Positions 17,254 through 26,183 of a DNA stretch of 64,000 nt are shown here, one piece after another; position 1 is the stretch's first letter, and every line of letters starts with the position of its first letter. The notes under the pieces are model-generated. The model saw only the letters and a program-made list of their open reading frames with translations, was not told the origin of the DNA and made no database searches. Position numbers and translations under genes: made by a program. The stretch is from Actinomycetota bacterium (GTDB taxonomy: Bacteria > Actinomycetota > Acidimicrobiia > Acidimicrobiales > JAJPHE01). The stretch is from assembly GCA_027315345.1 (NCBI GenBank), contig DAHUYE010000008.1:153095-217094 (forward strand). The letters are read 5' to 3'.

Positions 17254-18417
17254 TCAGACCATGGGGTCGGTCGGATTCAGGCCCAGGATGACGTTGGAGT
17301 AGCTGAACAGGGCCCGCTCCAGGGAGTTGATGGTGTGGTGCCGGGCGGCGTGAGCGTCCCGCCAGATGCGCTGCATGGGGTTGGAGGTCAGGATGGCCCC
17401 GGCCCCGGCTCGGTCGAAGATGTCGTCGATGGCGGCCACGGCCCGGGTGGTGCCCAGGACCTGGTCCCGGCGAGCCGCGGCCCGCTCCTCCAGGGTCGGC
17501 TCCTGGCCGGCTTGCACCTTGGCGTACATGTCGGTGAGGGTCTGGAACAGCAAGGCCCGGCAGGCGGCTATCTCCCGGGCCGCCTCCCCGATGGCGGCGA
17601 TGGTGTAGGGGTCATCCAGAGCCTTGCCCCAGACCTTGGAGACCCGCTCGCGGGTGTAGTCCAGGGTCTCGGCCAGCATGCCCTCGGCCATGCCGATGAT
17701 GGGGCCGGTGATGGCATAGGAGAACAGGGTGGCGAAGGGGAGGCGGAACAGCGGGGAGGTGTTGACCTCCAGGCCCGGGGAGGTCCAGGTGAACATCCGC
17801 ACCAGGTCCAAGGTGCGGTACTCGGGGACGAACATCTCCTCCACCACGATGTCGTTGCTGCCCGTGCCCCGCAGGCCGACGGTGTCCCAGACGTCGTTGA
17901 CGGTGTACTCGCCCCGGCGCAACAGGGTGTTGCGCTGGCCGACCACCTTGTCCTCCTCGTTGACGACCGGCGTCCCCAGGATGACCCACTGGCAGTGATC
18001 GGAACCGGAGGAGAAGCTCCACCGACCGCTCAGCTGGTAGCCGCCCTCGACCGGCTTGAGCTTTCCGCCCGGCATGTAGGAAGAGCTGACCCAGGTCTCA
18101 TCGTCTTCGCCCCAGATCTCCTGCTGGACCCGGTCGTCCCAGTGGGCGATCTGCCAGGGGTGCACGCCGACTACCCCGGACACCCACCCGGCCGAACCGC
18201 AGGCGGCGGCGGTGGCCAGGACGCATTCGTAAAACAGGCGGGGCTCGGCCTCGTAACCGCCGTAACGCTTGGGCTGCAGGAGTTTGGCCATCCCGGTGGC
18301 CTTCATGTCCTTGACCGTCGCCTCCGGCAGGCGCCGGAGGGACTCGCCCTCGGTGGAGCGCTCCCGCAGGGTCGGGGCCAGGGCGCGGACAGCTTCGAGA
18401 ACTTCTTCGGGGGCCAT
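17254..18417 (-). CDS. hsaA: HsaA, flavin-dependent 3-HSA hydroxylase oxygenase component
   Basis: This 387-residue protein of the acyl-CoA-dehydrogenase-like monooxygenase family fits HsaA (about 390 residues). HsaA ortho-hydroxylates 3-HSA, the aromatised secosteroid, to a catechol. Recognisable blocks are MAKLLQPKRYGGYEAEP, AACGSAGWVSGVVGVHPWQ and SDHCQWVILGTPV. The ATG at 18417 has GGAAGGAA six bases upstream, and upstream in-frame residues belong to shadow sequence. It lies directly after hsaC, as in mycobacteria. Its flavin reductase partner HsaB is not in this window. Confidence 0.88.
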   Translation of the reverse strand: MAPEEVLEAVRALAPTLRERSTEGESLRRLPEATVKDMKATGMAKLLQPKRYGGYEAEPRLFYECVLATAAACGSAGWVSGVVGVHPWQIAHWDDRVQQEIWGEDDETWVSSSYMPGGKLKPVEGGYQLSGRWSFSSGSDHCQWVILGTPVVNEEDKVVGQRNTLLRRGEYTVNDVWDTVGLRGTGSNDIVVEEMFVPEYRTLDLVRMFTWTSPGLEVNTSPLFRLPFATLFSYAITGPIIGMAEGMLAETLDYTRERVSKVWGKALDDPYTIAAIGEAAREIAACRALLFQTLTDMYAKVQAGQEPTLEERAAARRDQVLGTTRAVAAIDDIFDRAGAGAILTSNPMQRIWRDAHAARHHTINSLERALFSYSNVILGLNPTDPMV

Positions 18418-18437
18418 CTGGGATTCCTTCCGATTGC

Positions 18438-19304
18438 TCAGCGGCGCGGGGGCTTGTGGCCCCACAGGCTGCCCTTGGTTATCTCGTAGGTCGTCTCCGG
18501 CTCCTCGACGGCCAGGCCGCCCCAGCCGAACTCCACCATCACCCCATCCGGGCTCAGGCAGTAGAAGGAGACCATGTGGTCGTTGGTGTGCCGGCCCAGG
18601 GTCATGGCGATGGGGACCTTCTGCTCGTGGCAGCGGTCGTAGGCCATTCCCACGTCATCGAGCTCGACGGCCTCGACCATCACATGGACCAGACCCCCCG
18701 GCATCGGCATGTTGACCAGGCCCAGGGTGTGATGGCGGGGATTGCAGCCGAGGAAGTGGATGCCCATCTGGGTGGCGCCCAGATCCATGCGCATGGTGTT
18801 GCGCCGGGCAAATCCCAGGGCCCGGCGGTAGAAGTCCACCGAGGGCTCCAGGTCCTCCACCCCCAACACCACGTGACCCATCCCCTGGGCTCCGGTGACG
18901 AAGCCGGACACCAGCGGGGTCTGGAGCCGGACGTGGTCGAGGATAGGACCGTGGTACAGCTCCACCGGGATCCCGGCTGGGTCCTCCAGCTTCACCAGAC
19001 CGGTCACCAGCCGGGCCGCCGCCTCCTCCTCCGAGCCGGCCACCACCTTGACCCCGGCGTACTCCAGCCCGGTGGCCATCACCTCCAGTTCGATGTCATC
19101 GGTGACCTCGAATCCGAGGGAGACCTGGGGCTCGGTCCCGGGCGTAACCACCAGGCGGTAGGGCCGGTCATCGTTGCGGAAATAGAGGCTGTCCGGATCG
19201 GGACCGCTGACCGACATGAGTCCCAGGATGCCGGTGGCGAAATCCCGCCAGGCCTCGGCCTGGGGCGTCGTCCAGCGGATGTAGCCCAGCGAGCGAACCG
19301 GCAT
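18438..19304 (-). CDS. hsaC: HsaC, extradiol catechol dioxygenase of steroid meta-cleavage
   Basis: This 288-residue type-I two-domain extradiol dioxygenase carries the Fe(II) 2-His-1-Glu ligands as His144 (GMGHVVLG), His207 (GGLVHVMVE) and Glu258 (GVMVEFGWGG), close to the ligand positions of characterised HsaC. NPRHHTLG supplies the second-shell histidines. HsaC cleaves 3,4-DHSA to DSHA. The N-terminus PVRSLGYIRW is typical. The gene lies between hsaD and hsaA with gaps of about 20-25 bp, consistent with one transcript. Confidence 0.93.
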   Translation of the reverse strand: MPVRSLGYIRWTTPQAEAWRDFATGILGLMSVSGPDPDSLYFRNDDRPYRLVVTPGTEPQVSLGFEVTDDIELEVMATGLEYAGVKVVAGSEEEAAARLVTGLVKLEDPAGIPVELYHGPILDHVRLQTPLVSGFVTGAQGMGHVVLGVEDLEPSVDFYRRALGFARRNTMRMDLGATQMGIHFLGCNPRHHTLGLVNMPMPGGLVHVMVEAVELDDVGMAYDRCHEQKVPIAMTLGRHTNDHMVSFYCLSPDGVMVEFGWGGLAVEEPETTYEITKGSLWGHKPPRR

Positions 19305-19330
19305 GCTTCCGTCCTTTCCGTCCGCCCGGC

Positions 19331-20182
19331 TCAGGCCGGCCGGGTCAGGAACTCGATCACGACCCGTTCGAACTCGTCCTTACGCTCCACCTGGGCCCAG
19401 TGACCGCAGCGGGAGAAGACGTGCAGCTCGGCCCGGGGTAGGCGCCGGAAGGCGAACAGGGCCTGCTCGAAGGGCAGCATCCGGTCATCCCGGCCCCACG
19501 TGATGAGGGTGGGGGCGGCTATGTGGTCGGCCCGGGCGTAGAGAGGGACCTCCTCGGGGAATTGTCCGAGGCTCATGAAGATCGACAGGGCCGACTCGAT
19601 GGCCCCGGGCTGCATGGCGTTGGCCAGCCGCTCATCGATCAGTTCATCGTCGACCACCTTCTTATTGGCCACCATGCAGTCGACCCAGGCCACCATTCCC
19701 TCCCGGGACGGATTCATCATGAACTCGGCCAGCCGCTTGGCCCCCTCGCTGGGATCGGGATTGAAGAGGCTGACGGCCAGGCCCCCCGGACCCATCAGGA
19801 CCAGGCGCTCGACCCGGTCGGGGTGGGCCAGGGCGAACTCGGCGGCGGCGTAGCCGCCCATGGAGTTGCCCAGCAGGGAGGTCCTCTCCACTCCCAGCTG
19901 GTCCAGCAGGAAGCGGACCGAGTCGGCGGCCACCCGGGGGTAGGCCCGCTCGTACTGGCGCCGGCCCGACCGGCCGAAGCCGGGCATATCCGGGACGATG
20001 GTGCGGAACCGCTCGGCCAGTACGGGCAGATTGCCCTTGAAGTTGGACCAGCCGCTGACCCCGGGACCGGAGCCGTGCAGCATGACCAGGGGCGGACCGT
20101 GGCCGGCCTCGTGGTAGTGCAACTCGTATTCCCCGTCCAGCCGGCGGCTGGTCGACTCGAAGTCCAGCTGGGCGGTGCTCAC
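19331..20182 (-). CDS. hsaD: HsaD, C-C bond hydrolase of the meta-cleavage product
   Basis: This 283-residue alpha/beta hydrolase has the nucleophile elbow GNSMGG with Ser107, the acid near Asp232 (WGRDDRM) and the base His261 (RCGHWAQ). Oxyanion-region HGSGPGVSGWSNF and MPGFGRSG match the MhpC/HsaD family. It hydrolyses DSHA into HIP (DOHNAA) and 2-hydroxyhexa-2,4-dienoate. The latter then passes to HsaE, HsaF and HsaG encoded 5 kb upstream. The GTG start at 20182 gives the usual family length. Confidence 0.92.
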   Translation of the reverse strand: MSTAQLDFESTSRRLDGEYELHYHEAGHGPPLVMLHGSGPGVSGWSNFKGNLPVLAERFRTIVPDMPGFGRSGRRQYERAYPRVAADSVRFLLDQLGVERTSLLGNSMGGYAAAEFALAHPDRVERLVLMGPGGLAVSLFNPDPSEGAKRLAEFMMNPSREGMVAWVDCMVANKKVVDDELIDERLANAMQPGAIESALSIFMSLGQFPEEVPLYARADHIAAPTLITWGRDDRMLPFEQALFAFRRLPRAELHVFSRCGHWAQVERKDEFERVVIEFLTRPA

Positions 20183-20255
20183 TCGGCTGGGACGCTACCC
20201 CTGGCAGCCGGGCCGGGGCGGGTGGCCGAACCGCATGTCCCGGTGACCGGAAGCC

Positions 20256-21026
20256 TCAGCAATGGGTGCCGGCATCAACCCGGATGGTGACGCCGGTGAT
20301 GTGACGGCCTTCATCAGACAGCAGGGTGGCGGCCAGGCCGGCCAGATCCTCGGGACTGCCGAAGTGCCCGTTGAGGGGCATCAGGCGCATGATGTTCTTC
20401 ATGTCAGCGTCGGCCGGCAGTTCCAGGGCGTCGACCATCGGGGTGGAGATGCCCCCGGGGGCCACTGCCACCACCCGGAGACCGGCCTTGGCGTACTCGG
20501 CGGCCAGGGTCTGGGTCAGGGCCGACACCCCCCCCTTGCTGGCGGCGTAGGCGGCCATGTAGGGATGGCCGAAGGACGCCGCCGTGGAACTGAAGTTGAG
20601 GATCGCCCCCTTGGCCTCCAGCAGGGCCGGGAGGGCAGCCCGGATGACCAGGAAAGTCCCGGTCAGATTCACCTTCAACACCCGGTCCCAGATCTCGGTG
20701 GTGCACTCGGCGGTGTGAACGGCCCGCAGAATCCCGGCCGCATTCACCAGGGCGTCGAGACCGCCCTGGCGGCTGATCACCTCCGCCACCACCGAGTCCA
20801 CGGCCGCCTCATCGGCCACGTCCAGCACGGCGGTGTGGAACCGATCGGCCCAGCCCTCCTCCCGGGCCCGGCCGGCCACCTCCTCCAGGCCGGGGGCGGA
20901 GACGTCCGAGGCCGTCACCCTCCCGCCTTCGGCGGCCAGGCGCAGGGCGATGGCCCGGCCCATGCCGGAGCCGGCCCCGGTCACCAGGCAGCTCTTATCG
21001 GTGAACCTGTCTGCCACCCGGGTCAT
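20256..21026 (-). CDS. Short-chain dehydrogenase/reductase
   Basis: This 256-residue classical SDR has TGAGSGMGRA, an NAAG motif (NAAGILRA), FSSTAASFGHPYMAAYAASKGG containing catalytic Ser, Tyr and Lys (shown as STAASFGH and YAASKGG), and PGGISTPM. It could be a hydroxysteroid dehydrogenase or act on a CoA thioester. It lies between fadD3 and hsaD on the same strand, with a 63-bp gap upstream and 73 bp downstream, so it may be in the same transcript. No substrate can be named from sequence. Confidence 0.85.
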   Translation of the reverse strand: MTRVADRFTDKSCLVTGAGSGMGRAIALRLAAEGGRVTASDVSAPGLEEVAGRAREEGWADRFHTAVLDVADEAAVDSVVAEVISRQGGLDALVNAAGILRAVHTAECTTEIWDRVLKVNLTGTFLVIRAALPALLEAKGAILNFSSTAASFGHPYMAAYAASKGGVSALTQTLAAEYAKAGLRVVAVAPGGISTPMVDALELPADADMKNIMRLMPLNGHFGSPEDLAGLAATLLSDEGRHITGVTIRVDAGTHC

Positions 21027-21089
21027 GGTCTCCTCCTCGTTCCGTCGACCGTCCTCCGGCCGCCCGTCGTCATCGCCTGCTCCGAGCCA

Positions 21090-22703
21090 TCAGGGCTGTC
21101 CCGCCCGCTGGCGCAGTTCGTACTTGAGAACCTTCCCGCTGGCGTTGAGCGGTAGGGCATCCACCAGCACCACCCGCCGGGGGACCTTGTAGTTGGCCAT
21201 CTCCCGGCGGGCCCAGTCACGCACCGCCTCGGCGTCCAGGCCGGAGTCCCGGGCCGGGACCACATAGGCCACGCCCACCTCGCCCATACGCTCGTCCGGC
21301 ACGCCGACCACCGCCGCCTGGGCGATGTCGGGGTGGTGCAACAGCAGGTTTTCCACCTCAGCCGGATAGACGTTGAAGCCCCCGACTATGAACATGTCCT
21401 TTTTACGGTCGGTGATGCGGATGTTGCCGCCTTCGTCCATGGTCCCGATGTCACCGGTGTGCAGCCAGCCATCGGTGTCGATGGCTTCGGCCGTTGCCCC
21501 CGGATCCTCGAAGTAGCCGGGCATCACGTTGTAGCCCCGGCACAGGATCTCCCCCGGTTCCCCGGCCGGCCGGGACCGACCGGAGTCATCCACCACCTTC
21601 ACCTCCACCCCGCTGAAGGCCCGGCCCGAGGTGAGGGCGATGGTCTCCACCGGATCACTGCGCCGGCAGGCGCTGATGCAACCGCAGGACTCGGTCAACC
21701 CGTAGGCGGTCAGGACGGCTTCGAACCCGAGGTCGTCCAGGATGCGCCGCACCAGCTCGGTGGGGATCACGGCGGCGCCGGTCACGGCCAGACGCAGACT
21801 GGACAGATCGGCCGAACCCCGCCGGGGGTGGTCGAGCAGGGACTGATACAGGGTGGGCGGCCCGGGGATGACCGAGATGCGCTCGGCGGTGACCGCGTCC
21901 AACACGGCGTCGGCGTCGAAGGACGCCAGCGGCAGCATGGTGGCTCCGGTCATGAGGCAGGCCAGTATCCCGGCCTTGTAGCCGAAGGTGTGGGACATGG
22001 GGTTCACGATCAGGTAGCGGTCCCCGGCCCGCAGGCCCACGATGTCGGCCCACTCCCGGAACACCCGCAAGCTCTGGCCCTGCAGGGCGATGACGCCTTT
22101 GGGGTTGCCCGTGGTGCCGGAGGTGAACATCAGATCGGACATGTCGGTGGCGACCACGCCGTCGGTGCGGGCGGACACGGCGGTGGGGGCGACATCGGCA
22201 CCCCGCTCCAGGAACTCCTCCCAGCCGATCCATCCCTCCGGGGCGGCGGCGCCGGAGCCGAAGCAGACCCGATGACGCAGGGCGGGCAGGTCCTGTTCCT
22301 CCAGCAGGACCGGGTAATCCGTGCCCAGGAAGTGACCGGCCGCCACCAGCACCGTGGCCCGGCAGCGGCCCAGGATGTAGGCCGCCTCCCGGCCCTTGTA
22401 GCGGGTGGACAGGGGCACCAGCACGCCCCCGGCGGCCTGGACCCCGAGCATGGCCACGATCCAGTCCAGCCCGTTGGGGGCCCACAGCCCGACCCGGTCG
22501 CCCGGATTGACCCCGGCGGCCAGGAAGGCCCGGGCGGCGCGGTGGCTCAGTTCCCCCAGCTCGGCCCAGGAGACGGCCACCCGGGCCCGGCCGGTGGCGG
22601 CGTCAGCCGGTTCGACCACCGCCTCCCCCGGTCCGTGGTGAGCGAAGGCCCACCCGGCCATAGCCGGGATGCTGGGCCACTCCGAATCCTGGCCGGCGCT
22701 CAC
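21090..22703 (-). CDS. fadD3: FadD3-like HIP-CoA synthetase
   Basis: This 537-residue adenylate-forming ligase has FTSGTTGNPKGV, TAYGLTESCG and the C-terminal LPLNASGKVLKYEL with the catalytic Lys. NPMSHTFGYKAGILACLMTG and SVIPGPPTLYQSLLDHP match the recalled M. tuberculosis FadD3 (Rv3561). FadD3 activates HIP, the propionate-bearing bicyclic dione left by HsaD, to HIP-CoA. That starts C/D-ring degradation. Its GTG start overlaps the stop of the upstream SDR (GTGA). Confidence 0.9.
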   Translation of the reverse strand: MSAGQDSEWPSIPAMAGWAFAHHGPGEAVVEPADAATGRARVAVSWAELGELSHRAARAFLAAGVNPGDRVGLWAPNGLDWIVAMLGVQAAGGVLVPLSTRYKGREAAYILGRCRATVLVAAGHFLGTDYPVLLEEQDLPALRHRVCFGSGAAAPEGWIGWEEFLERGADVAPTAVSARTDGVVATDMSDLMFTSGTTGNPKGVIALQGQSLRVFREWADIVGLRAGDRYLIVNPMSHTFGYKAGILACLMTGATMLPLASFDADAVLDAVTAERISVIPGPPTLYQSLLDHPRRGSADLSSLRLAVTGAAVIPTELVRRILDDLGFEAVLTAYGLTESCGCISACRRSDPVETIALTSGRAFSGVEVKVVDDSGRSRPAGEPGEILCRGYNVMPGYFEDPGATAEAIDTDGWLHTGDIGTMDEGGNIRITDRKKDMFIVGGFNVYPAEVENLLLHHPDIAQAAVVGVPDERMGEVGVAYVVPARDSGLDAEAVRDWARREMANYKVPRRVVLVDALPLNASGKVLKYELRQRAGQP

Positions 22704-23626
22704 GCGGATGGACCGGCGCCGTAGACGGGGGCGGGCTCCGGGGCCGTCTCCAGGAGCGAACGGACCGCCGGTCCCAACTCGGCGGCGTCCCAGCGGCCCG
22801 GTCGGGACTGGGCCGGACCGTGCTGCCAGCCGTCGGCCACCGATACCACTCCCCCTTCGATCTCGAAGACGCGCCCGGTCACCCCGGCCGAGTCGGCTGA
22901 GGCCAGCCAGGCCACCAGGGGCGAGACGTTGTCCGGCGCCATCGGGTCAAAGGCCTCCGGGTCCTCGGGCCGGGCCATGGTGGCGGCGAAGACGGCTTCG
23001 GTCATGCGGGTGCGGGCGGCCGGGCAGATGGCATTGGCGGTCACGCCGTAGCGGGCCAGCTCGGCCGCCTGGACCAGGGTCAGGCCCAGGATCCCGGCCT
23101 TGGCGGCGGAGTACACGGCTTGGCCCACCGAACCCATCAGACCGGCCCCCGAGGTGGTGTTGATGATGCGGGCGTCGGGGCGGGCCCCGGCCTTGGCCTC
23201 ATCCCGCCAGCCCGCCGCCGCCCACCGGGCCACGGCGAAATGACCCTTCATATGCACCCGCACCACCGCGTCCCACTCCTCCTCGGTGGCGTTGACGAAC
23301 ATGCGGTCCCGCAGGAAGCCGGCGTTGTTGACGACGACGTCCAGGCGACCGAAGGCCTCCCGGGCGGCGGCCACCAGCCGCCGGGCACCGTCCCAGTCGG
23401 CCACGTCCTCCCCGTTGGCGATGGCCTGCCCACCGGTGCGGCGGATGACGTCCACCACCTCCCCGGCCGGCCCGTCCGAACGCCCGGTTCCGTCCAGCTC
23501 GGCCCCGAGGTCATTGACGACCACGGCCGCCCCCTGGGCGGCCAGCTCCAGGGCATGGGCCCGGCCCAGGCCCCGGCCGGCGCCGGTCACGATGGCCACC
23601 CGCCCATCGCACAGGCCGCTGCTCAC
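22700..23626 (-). CDS. Short-chain dehydrogenase (Rv3548c/17-beta-HSD4 N-domain-like)
   Basis: This 308-residue SDR is longer than the classical type. It has TGAGRGLGRAHAL, VVNDLGAELDG, VVNNAGFLRDRMFVNATEEEWDAVV (in parts NNAGFLRDRMF) and YSAAKAGILGL. It has a C-terminal extension with WDAAELGPAV that resembles mycobacterial Rv3548c, which sits beside echA20-ipdAB. Proteins of this group oxidise (3R)-hydroxyacyl-CoA. The GTG start at 23626 overlaps the stop of the hydratase-like gene, and its stop overlaps the fadD3 start, so three genes are coupled. Confidence 0.85.
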   Translation of the reverse strand: MSSGLCDGRVAIVTGAGRGLGRAHALELAAQGAAVVVNDLGAELDGTGRSDGPAGEVVDVIRRTGGQAIANGEDVADWDGARRLVAAAREAFGRLDVVVNNAGFLRDRMFVNATEEEWDAVVRVHMKGHFAVARWAAAGWRDEAKAGARPDARIINTTSGAGLMGSVGQAVYSAAKAGILGLTLVQAAELARYGVTANAICPAARTRMTEAVFAATMARPEDPEAFDPMAPDNVSPLVAWLASADSAGVTGRVFEIEGGVVSVADGWQHGPAQSRPGRWDAAELGPAVRSLLETAPEPAPVYGAGPSA

Positions 23627-24198
23627 GGGCCGACCCGCAGGCTGACCGTTCCCAGGTGCCCGAAGCCGGCCGTGAGGTGCGAGCCGGCCGGGACCGGCAG
23701 CGGGGCGGTCCAGCGCCCGCTGAAGATCATCGCCCCGGCCGCCAAACCGCCGCCCCGACTGGCCGCCGCCACGGCCGCGGCCGGGTGCCCGGCCGCCGAC
23801 GCTCCGCAGGCGGTCGCCAGCTGCTGGCCGCCGACCTCCAGGAGCAGGCCGACCAGACCCAGATTGAGACCGGCCGCCGGCACCAGCCGGGGCCCGGTCA
23901 CCAGGCCGATGGGCATCCCGTCGGCGGCGGAGATTTCCACCCCGGCCATGACCGACACCCCGCAAGCCATGACCGACAGGGCCGAGACCGGCCCGGGGTC
24001 GAGGGCCCGGTCCAGGACCAGGAAGAGGCCGGCCGAGGCCAGGACCCCGTCCGGGTCGCCCCCCGCCGGGCTGAGCCGGGCGCCGTCGGGTTGCACCGTC
24101 TCCGGATTCACAACGCAGAGGGCCCAGCCGGTGGCGGACAGAGGCGCAACGGCCCCGGTGGGGTGGGCGCAGAGGACCGCCCCGGAAGCCGGCGCCAC
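23623..24198 (-). CDS. Truncated hydratase-fold paralogue of HsaE lacking metal ligands
   Basis: This 191-residue protein aligns to the C-terminal two thirds of the 2-hydroxypentadienoate hydratase/oxalocrotonate decarboxylase fold. The best matches are HPAAAVAAASRGGGLAAGAMIFSG and PVPAGSHLTAGFGHLGTVSL (taken in parts). About 55 N-terminal residues of HsaE are missing. The metal-binding Glu-x-Glu of HsaE (Glu105, Glu107) corresponds here to Ala54 and Ala56; only Glu88 (for Glu138) remains. It is therefore probably inactive as a hydratase. The GTG at 24198 sits three bases from the hsaF stop. A partner or regulatory role for HsaE or HsaF is possible. It is not obviously broken, since the frame is open and coupled to the next gene. 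Confidence 0.65.
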   Translation of the reverse strand: MAPASGAVLCAHPTGAVAPLSATGWALCVVNPETVQPDGARLSPAGGDPDGVLASAGLFLVLDRALDPGPVSALSVMACGVSVMAGVEISAADGMPIGLVTGPRLVPAAGLNLGLVGLLLEVGGQQLATACGASAAGHPAAAVAAASRGGGLAAGAMIFSGRWTAPLPVPAGSHLTAGFGHLGTVSLRVGP

Positions 24199-24200
24199 GC

Positions 24201-25235
24201 CTAACCGCCCACCGGGGCCGCCGCGGCCAGGGAGGCGGCAATGTCGATGATCTGGTCCTCCTGGCCCCCCACCAGCCGGCGCCGTCCGCACTCCATGAGG
24301 ATGTCGGCGCCGGACACCCCGTAGCGCTCGGCGGCCCGGTAGGCGTGGCGCAGGAAGGACGAGTAGACCCCGGCGTAGCCCATGATCAAGGCCAGGCGGG
24401 AGAGGGTGGGTTCGGCCTCCATGATGGGCAGGACCACGTCCTCGGCCACGTCGAACATGGCCAGGGTGTCGACCCCGGTGCGGATGCCCAGCCGGTCGCA
24501 CACCGCCACCAGGGCCTCGGTGGGCGTGTTGCCCGCCCCGGCCCCGAAGCGCCGGGTGCAGGCATCGATCTGCACGGCGCCGCTGCGGATGGCGATGATC
24601 GAGTTGGCCACCCCGAGGGCCAGGTTCTCGTGGCCGTGAAAGCCGACCTGGGCCTGGCTGCCGATCTCGGCCAGCACGGCCGCCACCCTGTCCCCGGTCT
24701 GCTCCAGTACCAGGGCCCCGGCCGAGTCCACCACATAGACGCACTGGCAGCCGGCGTCGACCATGATCCGGGCCTGGGCGGCTATGACCTCGGGGGGCTG
24801 GGAGTGGGCCATCATCAAGAAGCCCACCGTCTCCAGCCCGATCTCCCGGGCCAGGCCGAAGTGCTGCTCGGAGATGTCGGCCTCGGTGCAGTGAGTGGCG
24901 ATGCGGACCACCGACACGCCGAGGTCGGCGATGGCCCGGATGTCATCCTTGGTGCCGACTCCCGGCAGCATGAGGGCGGCTATGCGGGCCCGGCCGGCCG
25001 CCTCCACCGCCGCCTTCAGCAGTAGCCGCTCATCGGTGTGCGAGAAGCCGTAGTTGAACGAGGACCCACCCAGGCCGTCCCCGTGGGTCACCTCGATGAC
25101 GGGCACGCCGGCGGCGTCCAGGGCGGAGACGATGGCCCGCACGTCGGCCTCGGTGAACTGGTGAGCCTGAGCGTGCGAGCCATCCCTTAGGGAGGAGTCG
25201 GTGATGCGGATGTCGAGTTGGTCGGAATAGGTCAT
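24201..25235 (-). CDS. hsaF: HsaF, 4-hydroxy-2-oxohexanoate/oxovalerate aldolase
   Basis: This 344-residue DRE-TIM aldolase has the metal and substrate motifs [29 protein letters not shown] and [16 protein letters not shown] (His-x-His metal ligands). It cleaves 4-hydroxy-2-oxohexanoate, the product from steroid ring A, to pyruvate and propanal. It forms a channelling complex with the acylating dehydrogenase HsaG. Its ATG overlaps the hsaG stop (ATGA), in keeping with the 1:1 complex. Length and motifs are canonical. Confidence 0.95.
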   Translation of the reverse strand: MTYSDQLDIRITDSSLRDGSHAQAHQFTEADVRAIVSALDAAGVPVIEVTHGDGLGGSSFNYGFSHTDERLLLKAAVEAAGRARIAALMLPGVGTKDDIRAIADLGVSVVRIATHCTEADISEQHFGLAREIGLETVGFLMMAHSQPPEVIAAQARIMVDAGCQCVYVVDSAGALVLEQTGDRVAAVLAEIGSQAQVGFHGHENLALGVANSIIAIRSGAVQIDACTRRFGAGAGNTPTEALVAVCDRLGIRTGVDTLAMFDVAEDVVLPIMEAEPTLSRLALIMGYAGVYSSFLRHAYRAAERYGVSGADILMECGRRRLVGGQEDQIIDIAASLAAAAPVGG

Positions 25236-26164
25236 CGGGCCTCCCCCGGCCCGGTGCCCACCGGGCGGCCGGCGAGCAGATGGCGGGCCATCTCCTCGCC
25301 CACCTTGGTGGCCGCCGCCGTCATGATGTCGAGGTTGCCGGAGTAGGCGGGCAGGTAGTCCCCGGCGCCTTCCACTTCGATGAAGACGGCCACCCGGGCA
25401 TAGCCCGGGCCGCGGGGGGCGGGCGGATCGAACTGGGGGCGCTGGCGGAGCCGGTAGCCGGGGACGTAGGTCGCCACCTCGGCCACCACCGCCTCCACCG
25501 ACGCCTCGATGGCATCGTGGTCGGCGTCGGTCGGGACGGCGCAGAAGATGGTGTCCTGCATGATGAGCGGCGGCTCGGCCGGGTTGAGCACGATGATGGC
25601 CTTGCCCCGCTCCGCCCCGCCCAGGACCTCGACGGCCCGGGCCGTGGTGCGGGTGAACTCATCGATGTTCTGCCTGGTGCCGGGGCCGGCCGAAGCCGAC
25701 GCCACCGTGGCCACGATCTCGGCGTAGGGCACCGGGACGACCCGGGACACGGCGTAGACCATGGGGATGGTGGCCTGACCGCCGCAGGTGACCATGTTGA
25801 CGTTGGGCTGGTCGAGATGACTGTGGAGATTGACGGGGGGGATGACGTAGGGCCCCCGGGCCGCCGGGGTCAGATCGATGGCCCGGATACCGGCTTCCTC
25901 GTAGCGCGGCGCATTGCGGACGTGGACGTAGGCGGACGTGGCCTCGAAGACCAGGTCGGGCCGGTCCGGTTGGCGCAGCAACCAGTCCACCCCCTCGGCC
26001 GATGCCTCCAGACCCAGGGCGGCGGCCCGGGCCAGTCCCTCCGAAGCCGGATCGACGCCGATCATCCAGCGGAGGTCGATCAGCTCGGAACGGATCAGCT
26101 TGTACATCAGGTCGGTGCCGATGTTGCCCGAACCGACTATGGCGGCGGTGACCGTCTCCATCAC
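25232..26164 (-). CDS. hsaG: HsaG, acylating propionaldehyde/acetaldehyde dehydrogenase
   Basis: This 310-residue enzyme has the Rossmann motif [11 protein letters not shown] (residues 9-19), the catalytic Cys127 in [12 protein letters not shown] and the family block [19 protein letters not shown]. It oxidises the aldehyde released by HsaF to propionyl-CoA with NAD+ and CoA. It is coupled to hsaF and follows hsaE by 20 bp, so hsaE-hsaG-hsaF form one operon. Nothing is missing relative to the family. Confidence 0.95.
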   Translation of the reverse strand: MMETVTAAIVGSGNIGTDLMYKLIRSELIDLRWMIGVDPASEGLARAAALGLEASAEGVDWLLRQPDRPDLVFEATSAYVHVRNAPRYEEAGIRAIDLTPAARGPYVIPPVNLHSHLDQPNVNMVTCGGQATIPMVYAVSRVVPVPYAEIVATVASASAGPGTRQNIDEFTRTTARAVEVLGGAERGKAIIVLNPAEPPLIMQDTIFCAVPTDADHDAIEASVEAVVAEVATYVPGYRLRQRPQFDPPAPRGPGYARVAVFIEVEGAGDYLPAYSGNLDIMTAAATKVGEEMARHLLAGRPVGTGPGEAR

Positions 26165-26183
26165 TTCTCCTCGCTCCCCATCC

